From: Eucommia ulmoides
Lineage: Eukaryota > Streptophyta > Magnoliopsida > Garryales > Eucommiaceae
DNA: 64,000 nt
Direction of reading: 5' to 3'
NCBI GenBank assembly: GCA_016647705.1
Contig: CM028325.1
Coordinates: 28,996,474 to 29,060,473 of the forward strand
Shown: positions 1 to 11,824 of the stretch, piece after piece
Numbering within the stretch: the first letter of the stretch is position 1
How the letters are laid out: every line of letters starts with the position of its first letter
Translations under genes and position numbers: made by a program
Notes under the pieces: generated by a model
Databases searched by the model: none
What the model saw: the letters and a program-made list of their open reading frames with translations, nothing else
Told to the model about the DNA's origin: nothing

Positions 1-480
1 ATCTCTCGGAGTTTAAAAAAAAAGATTTTAGTTATATTCTCAAAATTCAATAAGTATAATTTGCTAATTGACAATTAATTAACAAATGAGTCTTTACCTA
101 ATTGGCTCCTTCTATCATGCAATAAGGTGAAGGTTTCAAGTGCCTTTGTTATACTAGAAGTTACTTTGTTAACTCTTAATTTAGGAAAAATTGCAATTCG
201 ATCTGAATTTTGAGGCAGGTGTTAACTTTCTCTGCACTTTCACAATAAGCACATAATTCCCCAATACTTACAGGTAAACTGCATAGTCAAAATTGTCTCA
301 GATAAATTTCACAGTAATTTGTTCTGTAAATTCGATAATTATAATTATTCAATTTTCGCCATCATAAAAAAAAAAAATAATCTAAAATCTTTATAGAATA
401 AAATATTGGTTGTACGGTTTTAGTATTAATTCTCCAAGGGGAGAAACCTTGTAATAGCCATGAAAAATCAGGTCGTTACA
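1..480 (+). mobile_element. Right part of a Ty3/gypsy-type LTR, truncated by the window edge
   Basis: The segment ends in GGTCGTTACA at 480. The last ~100 bases (a CTCCAAGGGGAGAAACC-type block, then AAAATCAGGTCGTTACA) match the end of the LTR at 55430-56406 and, reversed, the edges of the LTRs at 52848 and 58683. A terminal CA at 479-480 fits an LTR end. No primer-binding site follows, so this is a solo LTR or a 3' LTR. It interrupts the long LTR that resumes at 481. The other end and any target duplication lie outside the window. Confidence 0.6.
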
Positions 481-2760
481 TAAATAATCAAATAATCGAT
501 TTACCCTAAATCAATTATTATCTTTATAATGCAACGGATAAGTGTATTCAATTTAGGTGCACACCCAAACAACAAATTATTAATAAAGTAAATAAAGCAA
601 CACAGAAGGATATATCTTGGTTCACCAAGCTACTCTTGGCTAATCCCGTCTTCCGAGCCCCACGGAGATTTACATCCACTAAATCACTTGATCCTTTTAA
701 TAGGTAGGAACCAAACATTTACACAATGATTCTTTTCACAGACTCAAAATCAACTTTTATAATTTTCTTTTCACAGGCTAAGGAAGAACCTCTATCTTTT
801 TACCAAGCTAAAAACTAACTTAATTTTATTACAAGAAGAATCACAACCTAATCCTTTTATACCTTAGGCTAAGAATCAAACATCACCAAAAAATACTCCA
901 AGTATCATTTTCACCGGTAAGGATAGAACCATTACAATTCACACACAATTAATTCTAAACAGGAAGAATCAAGTCTAACTCTTTTCAAGGGAAAAGAGTA
1001 ACCTAACTTTTTTATGCAATAAGTAAAGATTAAAATCCAATCTCTTTATCGGAAGAGATTGAAACCCAAGCTACCCCTGATTAGATACTCTCAATAGTAT
1101 CTAATCCGCACAAACTCACCAATTACAAGAATTAATAAATTTATTCTCACTCGGAGGTTCTACCACCTCAAATCAATTTAACTAAATTAATGTCCCAAAT
1201 TTACTAGTGATAGAATTTACGTGAAGAATTCAATATCTGATTATATAAATTGTGGGTAACACAAAAATAAGCACGTAATCAGATTATCACAAAAATCGTT
1301 TTAAAAGATTTTTTTATACTCTTTAAAGTTCAAAAACGATTTCACAAAGATATTATATCCAAGCAAGTAATAATAATATAAAATCACAATTAAGAAAAAA
1401 AGCTTGGAACGATCTCACCAGGATAACACCGAAAAAATGAATATGAATGGGAAGACAGCTTAGATCGGTGACACCAAAACACTTAGCGCTTTAACTCAAG
1501 AATTTTTCTCACAAAATGATTTCACAATAATCTCTCAAGAAAATATCAGAATAACGACTCTCAGAAAGCTCAGGAACAATTAGTTCTTGATAGAAGTGAT
1601 GTCCTGATCTAAAAAAAATACAGGTCTATTTAAGCTGATTTGAAATAGACCCTCTAACAGCTAATTCCCTCAAGATATAAAAATTAAATGCACATATAGA
1701 CTCCATATATCAATATCATTTAATCCTGGTCTAATTTACTTAAATATGGCTTTTAAAATATTTAATTAAGTCCCCAAATTAATTCTCAATATCAAATAAA
1801 ATAGATAGAAAGTATTAAATGTACTTAATTGAGAAACACCAATATTTTATGTATTATATCTATAGAGATATCTAAATATGAGTAACATATCATTAATATA
1901 TCCAAATCCCTAAGATATTTCATTCAGGTAAGCAAATAACGTCTAGTTTTGATCAAATCTCGAAAATCCTTGAAATCTGAAACAGCCCAGTCGGTTGACC
2001 GACCTTTGCCTATTGATCGACCGATGGATAGAAGATTTATCCTATCCTTTTATCAAACACAAGTCGGTCAATCGATCCCCCATGGGTCAGTTGACCGATC
2101 GATACAGGATGCATTCTCAGGCCTAATTTCGGCCCTATTCGGTTGACCGATCATCAATGGTCGGTTGACTGATCGATACTGGGAGTTTAGCTTTCGGCCA
2201 TCGGTTGACCGATCTCCCCTAGTCTGGTTGAACGATTGATTTAGAGACATCATTTTTTCCAGCCATTGCCCATCGGTTGACCGAACCTCCTTGGTTAGTT
2301 GACTGATTGTTACTGGAACACTTTCTCCTCTATTTATTTCAACTCCAATCTTCGACATTTTCAACCCTTTAACTTATTTATTTTCTCAGTTAACTAAATT
2401 GACACTAATAATCAATTTTAAATACTAATATTACTTAGGTCAATTTTTCTTTTTCAATTTTACATTAGAGCAAATATTTGAACTATAATTAGAATCTTAA
2501 TTTAAACACACATAAATATAAATAATTTAATTTGTGTCGTATGTGATCCTAATCACGATACATTAAAAGTAAAATGGATTTGAGTTGTTTTCACCTAAAT
2601 TCTTCAAAATCTTCAATCTCTTAATGTCTGTCTCTGCATCCTTTACAATTACTTCATAATGTTATCTTGATTAGAACTCTGAAAACTGAAACACTCAATA
2701 AACTTATTAGTTCCATGAAAAATATCAACACTTAATTGTTCATCAAAATCTCGGGATCAA
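481..2760 (-). mobile_element. Long LTR (copy 1, TGTTGATCCC family), probably Ty1/copia SIRE-like
   Basis: Read on the minus strand from 2760, this matches the LTR at 57429 from its first bases (TTGATCCC, then ATTTTGATG). Its other half (about 490-1510) matches 62970-64000 in the same orientation, including the block beginning GGTGCACAC near 556. Its middle carries the TTGACCGA-type motif array. Assignment to the SIRE/Maximus lineage is inference from LTR length and style; no coding region is attached. The outer edge is cut by the LTR ending at 480. Confidence 0.6.
1985..2315. repeat. Array of GGTTGACCGAT-like motifs inside the long LTR
   Basis: About ten variants of the imperfect palindrome CGGTTGACCGATC and its complement are spaced irregularly over 330 bp, with sequence between that is not conserved. 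The same type of array appears at 57885-58200 in the second LTR copy. It is a property of the LTR family, not of a gene. Confidence 0.7.
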
Positions 2761-2805
2761 TAAAGGCCCTTCACAACAAATAGGTGGATCGGGTGAAAGA
2801 GAAAC

Positions 2806-2925
2806 ATGATGGCTCCAAGAGATACAAAGCCCGATTAATTGTCAAAGAATAACAACAACAAGGAAAGAACTTATGCATTGATCAAGGTGTGAAGACTGAT
2901 TGAAATTAGTCTTCAAGGGGAAGAT
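2806..2925 (+). pseudogene. Remnant of Ty1/copia reverse-transcriptase region plus polypurine tract
   Basis: Translation from 2812 gives DGSKRYKARLIVKE followed by a stop, the start of the copia RT core usually seen as YKARLVAKG. The reading frame dies at once. It runs within about 100 bases into a polypurine stretch at 2913-2924 (CAAGGGGAAGA) directly before an LTR. This indicates an internally deleted copia element in which only the first RT codons and the 3' end are left. Confidence 0.6.
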
Positions 2926-3622
2926 TGTTAGTCAAATAAAGGGTCCACCTAAAATGCCCACAAAAGAAAAGAAAACACAAAGGGACAAAGATACAAGTGA
3001 GAAAATGACATCTCACTATCAAAAGAAGATGGAAGAATCAGGTAGTAGAAGGATCAAGAAGTCAACAAAAAGACAACAAAACATGGGAAAAATGAAATAA
3101 ATCGATATAGGTATTATTGACAGAAATAAAAGTCCATGAGCGCAACCATCCAGAAGAAGCAAGAAGTAGAGAAAAGAAGGTGGAAGAATGAAGAATGAAC
3201 CAGAAGGTTGTTGGAGCCTTATGTCTGCGCCCACCGTCATGAAGTTTCTTGATTACCTGCGTTCAGACGTAATAGTTTCTCAAGCCTCTTATATAAATAA
3301 AGTAGATGATCCATTGAAGATTATCAATCCAGAGAGCAAAAACTCCAATTGAGAGAAGAAAATCTCAGATAAAAATAGTGGGTGTTGAGAGAATTTTATG
3401 TGAGAAAAATTCTTGTGCATAATTGGGTATAGGTTGTGGGTTTTGAGTTTGTGAGTGTTCGTAAACATTTTGTAATTTTTCTTCTTTTAGTGAAAAATCT
3501 ACAGCAACCCGTGGACATAAACAGATTTATGCCAAACCATGTAAATAGTATGCGTATTTTTTTTGTCTATTTTTCACTTCCACATATATTTGGTTAATTG
3601 GGAATTGGCATATTCCCCAACA
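2926..3622 (+). mobile_element. 3' LTR of a Ty1/copia element (697 bp)
   Basis: It begins TGTTAG immediately after a polypurine tract and ends CCCCAACA, so it has TG...CA ends with a short inverted repeat. It contains a TATA box (TATATAAA at 3290-3297) and the copia-type R/U5 sequence around 3500-3540 (a GTGGACATAAAC... GCCAAACCATGTAAAT-like phrase common in copia LTRs). Short ORFs read within it are not genes. Confidence 0.7.
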
Positions 3623-6017
3623 CCACAAGCAAGAAAACACCTTTCTCTACCTCAACGTGAGTTTCACTTTGATAAAGTATTTGAATGGATTGAACCTACA
3701 GTGTGATATACTATTAAATATGAAATAATGGATTATACATGTAGTGTAACATACTATTAAATGTGAAATTTATACAAATTTAATACATTGTCTTATTGTC
3801 TCCTTCACACCTAAACTCATTTTATGAACTGATAAGACCAATATCATTTCATGCCTCTCTATGAAACCTTTACTTATTTCTCTCTCATGGGCAGCTGGTG
3901 ATAACAAAGCTTCACAGTCCCTCGATTCGCTCATTTTCCACTCTCTCATCACCGTTATGACATCGTCTTCCACCGTTTCTCTTTCACTTACACCACAGGC
4001 GGCAGCTGCACTTAGGACCACTCGTTCTGTCGATCCCATTTTCCACCACAACAAATATGTATGCAAGTGTGTGTATTTTGGATTAATTTATTATAATTGG
4101 TTGTTGTTTAATTTTTGTAATTCATCTTATGGGAATAAGAAGTGATTTATTTATTTATTTATTCAGAAAAAGCCAAATGCCTTTATTATGGAGCTTGCTC
4201 TATTTGGAGCTAAAATTTCAAAATTATCAAAACAATATATAATTTTTCGGTGATTAACAAGAAGGTACTTTCTTTTTCTTTTTTTCCACTTTGAGTGCCC
4301 AAAAAGTTTTAACTGAATTTAGTTGCTAAAAATACATAAATAAATGAATGTATCTTGCTAGAATAAGAAAAAAGAAATGTCATAGTCTCCATAAACAATT
4401 GTGCTTCAAGTTATGCATTTAAAGTTTAAATTCTAACAATATATGAAGAGAGATAATATTTTGTTCATCTTACGCTAGATTAGTTAAATTCTACCAAATT
4501 AATATTATTTCATGCTAGAAACACCTTAATGATCATTGCTTCTTAGGTGGTGATCATGAATTAATTTTTCATTGATTGTGAACCCTCTTCTATGTATTCA
4601 GTTCCCTCATTTAAGTTGGTGTAGGTAATCAAAACGCTTGAGCTCTTTCTGCCTCCTCAATCTTCTAATTGTTGGATCTTTACTTAGTAGGTGGCATCCA
4701 AGACGCGACGAGGATACGAAGGCTTGAGAAGTAGAGAGAAGTTGAAAGGAAAAAATTTCCAAGAGCTCAAGAACAAATTGTGATGCTTTCAAAGGTCAAC
4801 CCGGTCTTTGGCAATTTAGTTGCAATACTTTTGAGGTTTGTGACTCAGATTGGATCTTGACTAATCAATTTCATTTGGTTTGTAGAGTTTATTCAATTCA
4901 AGTGCAACTACAATCTATGTATTATTACAATTTTGAATGGAATCATAATATTTAAGTTTAAACGGTTCAAATTTCGAGTCTTCATTCAAGAAAGAAATTG
5001 TTCGTGTGTTTACAAGCAATCAATATGTTGAGAATTTAATTAGTTGTTTCTTTTGCTTTGATTGAGTTGTGTTGTGGTTGGTTAGTATTTTTTGTTGTTA
5101 ATTCCTTTGTATTGCTATTCTTTTATCCATATAAATATGTAGTCTTTGTCATAGTTTGGTTTGCTCAATCAATTTTTTTTTTATTGCTTATCACCATCAT
5201 TTGTTCTTGCAACTGATTTGCAATTGTTATTCTCAATTGTGATGCACATTGTAATTTTTTTTTTTTGGTTAATTAGATATTAACAGGACGAAAAATAAAT
5301 CCAATTTTGTTACTTTAAGTAGTTCAAACGCATATTATATGTGTCTTTACATATATCTTTAATTTTATTTTGTTCTTGATCACGATTGATGTTCTTTGTT
5401 ATTAAGTGTTACAAGTTTGGACTTGAATTGAAAAGTAACATGCTCAGAAATAAATTTAAGATTTATAAAACATAAATTGTCAATAAAATATTTATGTATT
5501 ATAAAAAAATCCAATTAAATATTTAAGCAAACTTGGATGATTTCATGTTCTATTAAATTTATTCTTCCTCATCTACTTCTATAATTTAAATGCACTTGAA
5601 ACAAATGGATGGTCAATGAATCCGATCCTTATTTTTACATGGAATCATCTCTCATTAGATTATATATCCTTTGTCACTTCATTCCCTTTATTGTGAATCC
5701 AAAAATCAAAAATATTTAATCTAATACTTAATTTTTTTTTGACTCATTTAAATTTCTTTATGTGAAAATTAATATTATATTAAAACAAAATAACGAACTT
5801 ATTACATAAGAAATAAAAATGCATATAAATAAAGTATTCAATAGTCCGCGCATGGCACAAGCTAAAAACTATTATTAATAATAACAAAATAAATCAGGCA
5901 ATATAAAAAATATTTAGGATAATTTGAGATAAACCTCCTACTATTATTATTATTATTATTTTGTGGCATAATTTTTCCTTTCTATTTTCCATTAAGTAAG
6001 AAACATTCTTTTTTTCA
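3623..6017. other. AT-rich intergenic spacer, no supportable gene
   Basis: Mostly AT-rich unique-looking sequence. A segment of more balanced composition at about 3860-4045 is open on both strands (minus-strand reading begins MGSTERVVLSAAAACG) and may be a decayed exon, but I recognise no family and see no companion exons. The minus-strand frame at 4607-4792 is likewise unrecognised. No promoter, RNA gene or element edges could be established. Confidence 0.4.
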
Positions 6018-6072
6018 AAAAAAATAAAAATAAAAATAAAAATAAATAAAAAATAATAAAAAAAAAATAAAA

Positions 6073-6125
<53 letters not shown>
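6018..6125. repeat. AT-only compound microsatellite (AAAAT)n / (AAT)n
   Basis: AAAAT-type repeats pass into about 17 consecutive AAT/ATA triplets. A shorter (TAT)n tract lies at about 5940-5961. The long tyrosine-rich frame read through here is an artefact of the repeat. Confidence 0.9.
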
Positions 6126-6127
<2 letters not shown>

Positions 6128-6487
6128 GATAATATGAAAAGAAATTGAGACAAATGCCATAAAGAAGAATAAAATTTAAGGAAAACTTTTTTTTTTTTTA
6201 ATTTTTTTGCAATTTAATTAATGGGTTGTATTATAAAAAAATATGAGTTCAACTTTTTTTAAATTAGTTGAGTTGTCAAAATTTGAGTAAAACTATTATA
6301 TTGTTATATAAAAAAAAATGATATTTTGTGACCCAACTATTTGTGGGACCAATCTTAATTTGGGACATATAAATATACTAATTATTGTTCTCGGCGAAAA
6401 AATGAATGTGATATATTTAATTATGTAAAAATAATTTAAAATGTGAATTAAAATTGTTCATTAAAGTACTAACTTGAAGAAATTGAT
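6126..6487. other. AT-rich spacer
   Basis: Low-complexity AT-rich sequence with homopolymer runs. I see no gene or bounded element. Confidence 0.5.
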
Positions 6488-7250
6488 TGATGCATTGCGT
6501 AGGTTATCCCACATTAGCAACTGAAGAATATGAAGAGTCATTTATTAAGGCTCGAGTTATCTCTTGAAGGTAATTTCTCTAAGGCGTTGAATTGATATGG
6601 ATAAAAAGTAGATTAAAGGTTATAAAATAAATAAAGCCATGCACGTACACCACTGCCGCCCGCCCGCCCAACCAAGTTGGGCTTGGGCTCAATTCCGGAG
6701 AATGCTTGGCTTAGACTTGATATATTTTTATACAAAATCCAAAAATCCAAGCCCAAACACATCCTAAAAAGCCTAATTGTTCAGGTTTGGAACTGCAGAG
6801 AGTTACTAACTTTTTTATTGTTATCTTAATTCAAGAGTTTCAAGTCTCTTCATTAACTTCAATTACTGATTTTACTCCCTATAAAAGGACATGCATTCTC
6901 AGCATATAAGTATCCATTTATCTAAGCTTTCATTTCATTTTTTCAGAGATTTTTGAGAGATTTTGTTGTTCTAAAAAGCTCTTGAGAGAGTTCAACACTT
7001 TTCCAGTTCGTTGAACTTTGGTTTCTAGTGTTGGTACCAATAGTTGTTTGATCGTTGTATCTTGGGAGACAAACGATCACTTAAACCGTAAGCACGGTAA
7101 CGGGAGCGAAATTTGTTTTAAGGAGAAATCATCAAATGATTGTCTCAATCTCTGTTCTGGTATATTTTGTTTCTATTTCTATTCGATAATACAATAAGTA
7201 TATTGTTCTTGATTTTTTTTTTCATTTAATATTGTAATATAAATCTCTAT
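6488..7250 (+). mobile_element. Probable LTR of a Ty1/copia element, boundaries uncertain
   Basis: The segment starts near TGATGCATTGCGTAGG, has a good TATA box (TATAAAAG at 6890-6897), and downstream a GAGAGA/TTTTGTTG leader and a GTAAGCACGGTAACGGGAGCGA phrase resembling the R/U5 part of copia LTRs. No internal coding region or target duplication was found, so identification rests on general LTR layout only. The GC-richer patch at 6655-6720 is part of it. Confidence 0.35.
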
Positions 7251-8936
7251 TAGGTTTTTATGCTGTCTAGAATGTTTCTACGACAAAGAACTTTGATCTA
7301 TTTTATTTTCTTAGATTTCTTTGAATAATTAATAATTTAATTAATTTTTAGACTATTTCTCCAGCATATACCACATAGAATTGTTGACATGGAGGAAGAG
7401 TTTCACCAAATATTTTTTTTATTAAGATATGATTATTTTTGGATTAATTATATTTTGTTCCCTTATATTACATTGTAAAAATATTGTTGTTCATAAAATG
7501 GGTTAGAAAGTGTCTCAAATAATTGAATCTAATCTAATACTAATATTTAAAATTGAAAGGAGAGAGAATGTTTTAATGATGTTGAAAAATGACTCTTTCA
7601 AACCTTTTAATGAGTTCTTACACATTTTTTTTATATCAAATAATGAGTGGTCTCATTCAATTTCTTCTTTTTTTTTTTTAATTAATACACAAATATATGA
7701 TTAAATTTTCTGATCCACATTTTAAATTATCTAAAAGAATAAGTGTGATTGAAAAAATATTTTCACCCAAAAAGAAATTAGATATAATATAAATTAATAA
7801 AATTAGAATTTGTCAAACTTACAAAAATTGATAAAATTAATCTTAATTTATAGTAATTTGTTTGTTATTTTATAGTATATTGTAAAAGTTAATTTATAGA
7901 AATATTATTTTAGTTTTATAATTATTTATATAATTTTTAATAATATATTTATTTTTTATATTTATAAAATGACATTACTCAATAATATTTATGTATTCGC
8001 TCTTAGATATTGCTAGCAAAATAACTGAATAATATGTATTTTATGTTTTAATATTAAAAATTTATTATAATTTGTTTGGAAACTTGTGCAATAAACGGGC
8101 CTAAACTAGTTGAAATGAAAAGAAAAGAGGCGTTTGAATTGTTATTTATGACATATAAGTTCAAATACTCATTTATTAACTCATAACATTAAACGGTTCG
8201 TGGTTGATTTTAATGAATTTATTTTAACCCAATTATTACGATAAAGACAGATTGAACCTTAAATTTCACATGTTTTTTATTTGCTGATTCGATATTTGTC
8301 ATTTTCCGTTTTTGCCAAAGACGTTACTATCCTGCGTGACAGAACAATTATTCTGTTGTCATTTTTGAGGCTTATGATTTGTGGTTCAAATTAGCTGAAC
8401 CAAGGGGATCTAATTCTACTTCGCTCCAACTACTTTGGTCACCTGCAAAAATAGAAAGGATCGGTTGCTTTTTACTCTTTACAATTTTGTCTTTAATTTA
8501 TTAACTTTTTTATGATGGATTCCAAATTTTCGGACATCTGGCTAACGAATTATTAACTTTGGTAAGTGATTAATTTAGTATATTTTTTTTTTTTAAAATA
8601 AATTCAAATTGTTCTGTTCAAATACAACATATGTTCTCTTATTGATTTTTAATAATAATCAATCGTAAAATTTGATTATTGTAGGATCACGTTCTACAGT
8701 TCTATATTATTGATCAATTTCGTTTCGTAAATTAAATAAAGGATAAAAAATGATGTCACATTTTTTTATTTATTTTTTGTTTAAGATGATGAAATAGAGA
8801 TATTTTTATCCAAAATAAGTTTGGTGGACCTAGTATAAAAAGGTCCAAAAATTTTGGACCTTATAGGCTAAAATTTTGAATAGATGGACTATTGACCGAA
8901 AGTCCCAATTTTGTTTAATAAAAACCTAAACGTCAC
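7251..8936. other. AT-rich spacer, no gene seen
   Basis: Long AT-rich tract with homopolymers and short scattered frames. No domain, RNA gene or element ends could be supported. Confidence 0.5.
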
Positions 8937-8944
8937 CTTTTTGT

Positions 8945-9663
8945 TAGGGAGGACAATTAAAACTAAACTGATGGATAACTAAACGAAACCAAACCGAATG
9001 GTCCGGTTTTGAAACCGACTAAATGGTTTTGGTTTTGAAATTAGTAAAACCAAAACGATTTGGGTTTTAGTTTTAGTTTTGAGATAGTATAACCTTAAAA
9101 CTAAACTGTGTAATTGATATTTTAAATATATTTTTATGAGATACATACCATCATTTTTTTATATATTTATAGTTTAACTCCTAATATATATACGTTAGAG
9201 TTAGGTTTTCTTATTTGTGTGTGTTGTAGCTTAGCCGACTTCAGATTTCCATTCCATCCCTCCGTTCTCTCATCTCTGATTTCTTTATCTCTGAGCTCTC
9301 TTTGTCACTCTACTTTGGACCTCATTATATTTTAATTTTGGTTAAAAATATTTATTGGAACAATTAATAGTTTTATGATTTAGTTTTGTTTTCTGGAATT
9401 TATATTTTATATTTTAATTATATGTTTGTTTATATATAAAAAACAATGGTCCCCGTTTTCACAGTTTTGATTTTGGTTTTTTATAAAATTAAATATTTTA
9501 AATGGTTTCGCGATTTCACAGTTTTGGTTTTCTATAAAGTTAAATGGTTCGGTATTAAAAATGTTAAAAAAAAAAATTAGCTGTTTTGAATTAACATATG
9601 TCTAACGATTTTTGTTTTAGTTTTATATGAAATCGGACCAAAATCAAACCATTCACATCCCTA
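8945..9663. mobile_element. Non-autonomous hAT-like element (MITE), 719 bp
   Basis: It is flanked by a perfect 8-bp direct repeat CTTTTTGT at 8937-8944 and 9664-9671, the duplication size of hAT transposons. The ends form an imperfect terminal inverted repeat: left TAGGGAGGACAATT, right complement TAGGGATGTGAATGG. The interior has repeated GGTTTTGGTTTTGAAA-like and AACCAAAACC-like blocks and no transposase frame. The exact 8-bp duplication suggests a fairly recent insertion. Confidence 0.8.
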
Positions 9664-9671
9664 CTTTTTGT

Positions 9672-10984
9672 ACTCTTAAATAGAGGGAGAAATTCAATTT
9701 TTTTATTCAAAAATATGAATGAATTAGTTGCTCTTTATTTTTATTTTTTTAGATTTAATATTAAAAATAATAAAAAAAAAAAAAAAAAAAAAAACTAACA
9801 TTTTCTGGCGCACGCTCTCTCTTTACTTTTGCCTCTTTTTTTTTTCTTTTTTTTTTTTTTTAAATAAAGACAAAATAAAAATAAAATAAATAATTTTTTT
9901 TAATTTCCCCCATTTTTAGCATGTTTGGTTAAGTTAAATCATGAGATTTTTATTACTTACTCATCAATAGTTGTAGATTCAACAGAAAAATCATCATTGG
10001 CTCAATATAAGTTTTTAGTTTTCTATCTAAAATTTTATCTTTTTTTTTATTTTAGATCAATTTATTTTCAGTCTTTTTCAACTTATTCTTCTTTTAGACC
10101 TTGTTCAACTTATTCTTCTTTTAGACCTTGTTGATATTAACCATAAAAATTTAAAGGTCAATTTTAATCAAACTACATATCATTTACAAAAATAACAATT
10201 AGACCCCATCTTATTTGAAACCTCTTCTTATTCACTAAAAGTAATGTTAGGACCCTATCAGATTTATTTTCAGGTTAATTGGCTGACATTATCATTTTAT
10301 AATGAATTTATCACTATTAAAAGGGATTTATTCCAAAAATCTTCCATGTCTTTTGTACTTATATCAGAAATTTTTCCTGTCATTTAACAAATAACAGCCA
10401 ACTCCATTTACTAATATTTTTGTGTGAAAATAACATTTTACCCTCTATTTTTGTCAGACATTGTACAATTTAAAAATTTCTAAATAAAATTACTAATTTA
10501 CCCTCCAGATTTTCTTCTCTCGAGATGGTGCACGACTCATTTCTTCACCCTTTTCGTTTTCATTTCCATTCGTTGCGTGTGTGTGAGGAAGAGAGTCAGC
10601 CGGAGACGTTGAAGGTTGCTTGGTTTGGTCGTCGTCGTCGAAGAGTGAAAACATCGTCGAGGTTGTCGAGAATCGTCGGAGGAAGATCGATCGTTGACAT
10701 CGACGGTTGCGGCGACGGATCTGAGTCATCACTTTGGCTTTTGAAGATTTCAATTTTACCAACAGGACAAGACGCACGCTCTCGATGAAGATTACAAATT
10801 TAGTCACCGAACACTTCAAATCCAAAATTGAAGGTGAAAACGGGCTTTATTTGAAGAAAAAGGACCAAACCGCCTATAGCGTTTGCAGCGCCTAGATCTC
10901 AAAAAAATATCCGAAATAAAAAAAAAAATCGTCCCAAACGGACCATCGAGCGTAAAGTTATGTCTTTCCAAACTTTAAAGTGCA
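9672..10984. other. Spacer with a GC-richer island of unknown origin
   Basis: AT-rich flanks with poly(A) at 9771-9794. At 10520-10790 composition is balanced and both strands stay open for about 90-110 codons (for example minus 10493-10825, rich in arginine and serine). I recognise no family, and overlapping open frames on both strands argue against a conserved gene. It could be a decayed exon or promoter. A short direct repeat lies at 10076-10133 (CAACTTATTCTTCTTTTAGA twice). Confidence 0.35.
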
Positions 10985-11004
10985 ATATAGTGTTTTTGAA
11001 ATTA

Positions 11005-11540
11005 TTATTTAAAAATTATTCTCTTATTCGTTTTTGGTGTTATCGATTTTGTTATTTAGCGTTATGAATTTAGTTTGTATGGAAAAAAATCAGGTTTATT
11101 TCTGTTACGGATAAACGACCATTTTTTGTTAACTCAAAGTTTTCGAAACAACTCATCCGACTAACTTTGACGATTATTTAAAAATTATTCACTAGTCCGT
11201 TTTTAGTGTTTTAAGTTTTGTTATATAATGTTATAAATATAGTTTATATTCAAAAAATTTGGTTCATTTCTATTACGGATATGCAATCTTTTGTTAATTT
11301 TAAATTGTCGAAAAAATTATGCCGTTATCGAAAACAACTCATCTGGTCAATTTTGACGATTTTTTAAAATTCATCCACTCGTCCGTTTTTAGTATTGTAA
11401 AAAGTATTATGGAGTATTTTGAATGTAATTTATACATAAAAAAATTAGATTTATTTAAAATATTGATAGATTACCGTTAATCAACTCATAGTTGTCGAAA
11501 AATTTAAAAATTTATTAGGCGAATTTTTATTTTTATTTTT
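11005..11540. repeat. Degenerate tandem repeat, about three units of ~170-186 bp
   Basis: The anchor TCCGTTTTTAGTGTT-like recurs near 11029, 11198 and 11384, each followed by a TTTGTTATxTAxxGTTAT block, a TTTATTTCTGTTACGGAT block and an AACTCATCxG block. Units are diverged by substitutions and indels. The array ends about 180 bp before the thioredoxin TATA box. I do not recognise the family. Confidence 0.6.
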
Positions 11541-11720
11541 GGGTGGGTAAACCCGGGTATAAAACTCGAAAACAAAAAAAATTGTATATAAATGTAAAGA
11601 ACTCCTCCAGATTCGATATTCGTATCAAACAGCTGGCATGAAGCCTTTTATGGCAATTTTGTATATAAATCAAAATACGAGCCCCTTTTAACACACCAAT
11701 ACCTCAATCGTCGCCTTCCC

Positions 11721-11728
11721 TATATAAA
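11721..11728 (+). promoter_or_regulatory. TATA box of the thioredoxin gene
   Basis: TATATAAA lies 97 bp upstream of the ATG, in CTTCCC-TATATAAAC context. Transcription would start near 11750, giving a 5' leader of about 70-75 nt that ends in a (GA)n tract at 11808-11824. A weaker TATATAAA occurs at 11662, but the nearer box fits the usual spacing better. Confidence 0.65.
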
Positions 11729-11824
11729 CAACCAAAAACGGACACAGAATTCATACGAAAGCAGAGGCGTTTCTTGAGTGAGAATTTATCGTTAAACTTT
11801 AAGGTAAGAGAGAGAGAGAGAGAG

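Noticed and set aside
5894..6160. 88-codon tyrosine-rich frame
   Set aside because: Direct product of the (AAT)n microsatellite.
10493..10825. 110-codon minus-strand frame
   Set aside because: An equally long frame exists on the other strand and no domain is recognisable; left as a GC-richer island.
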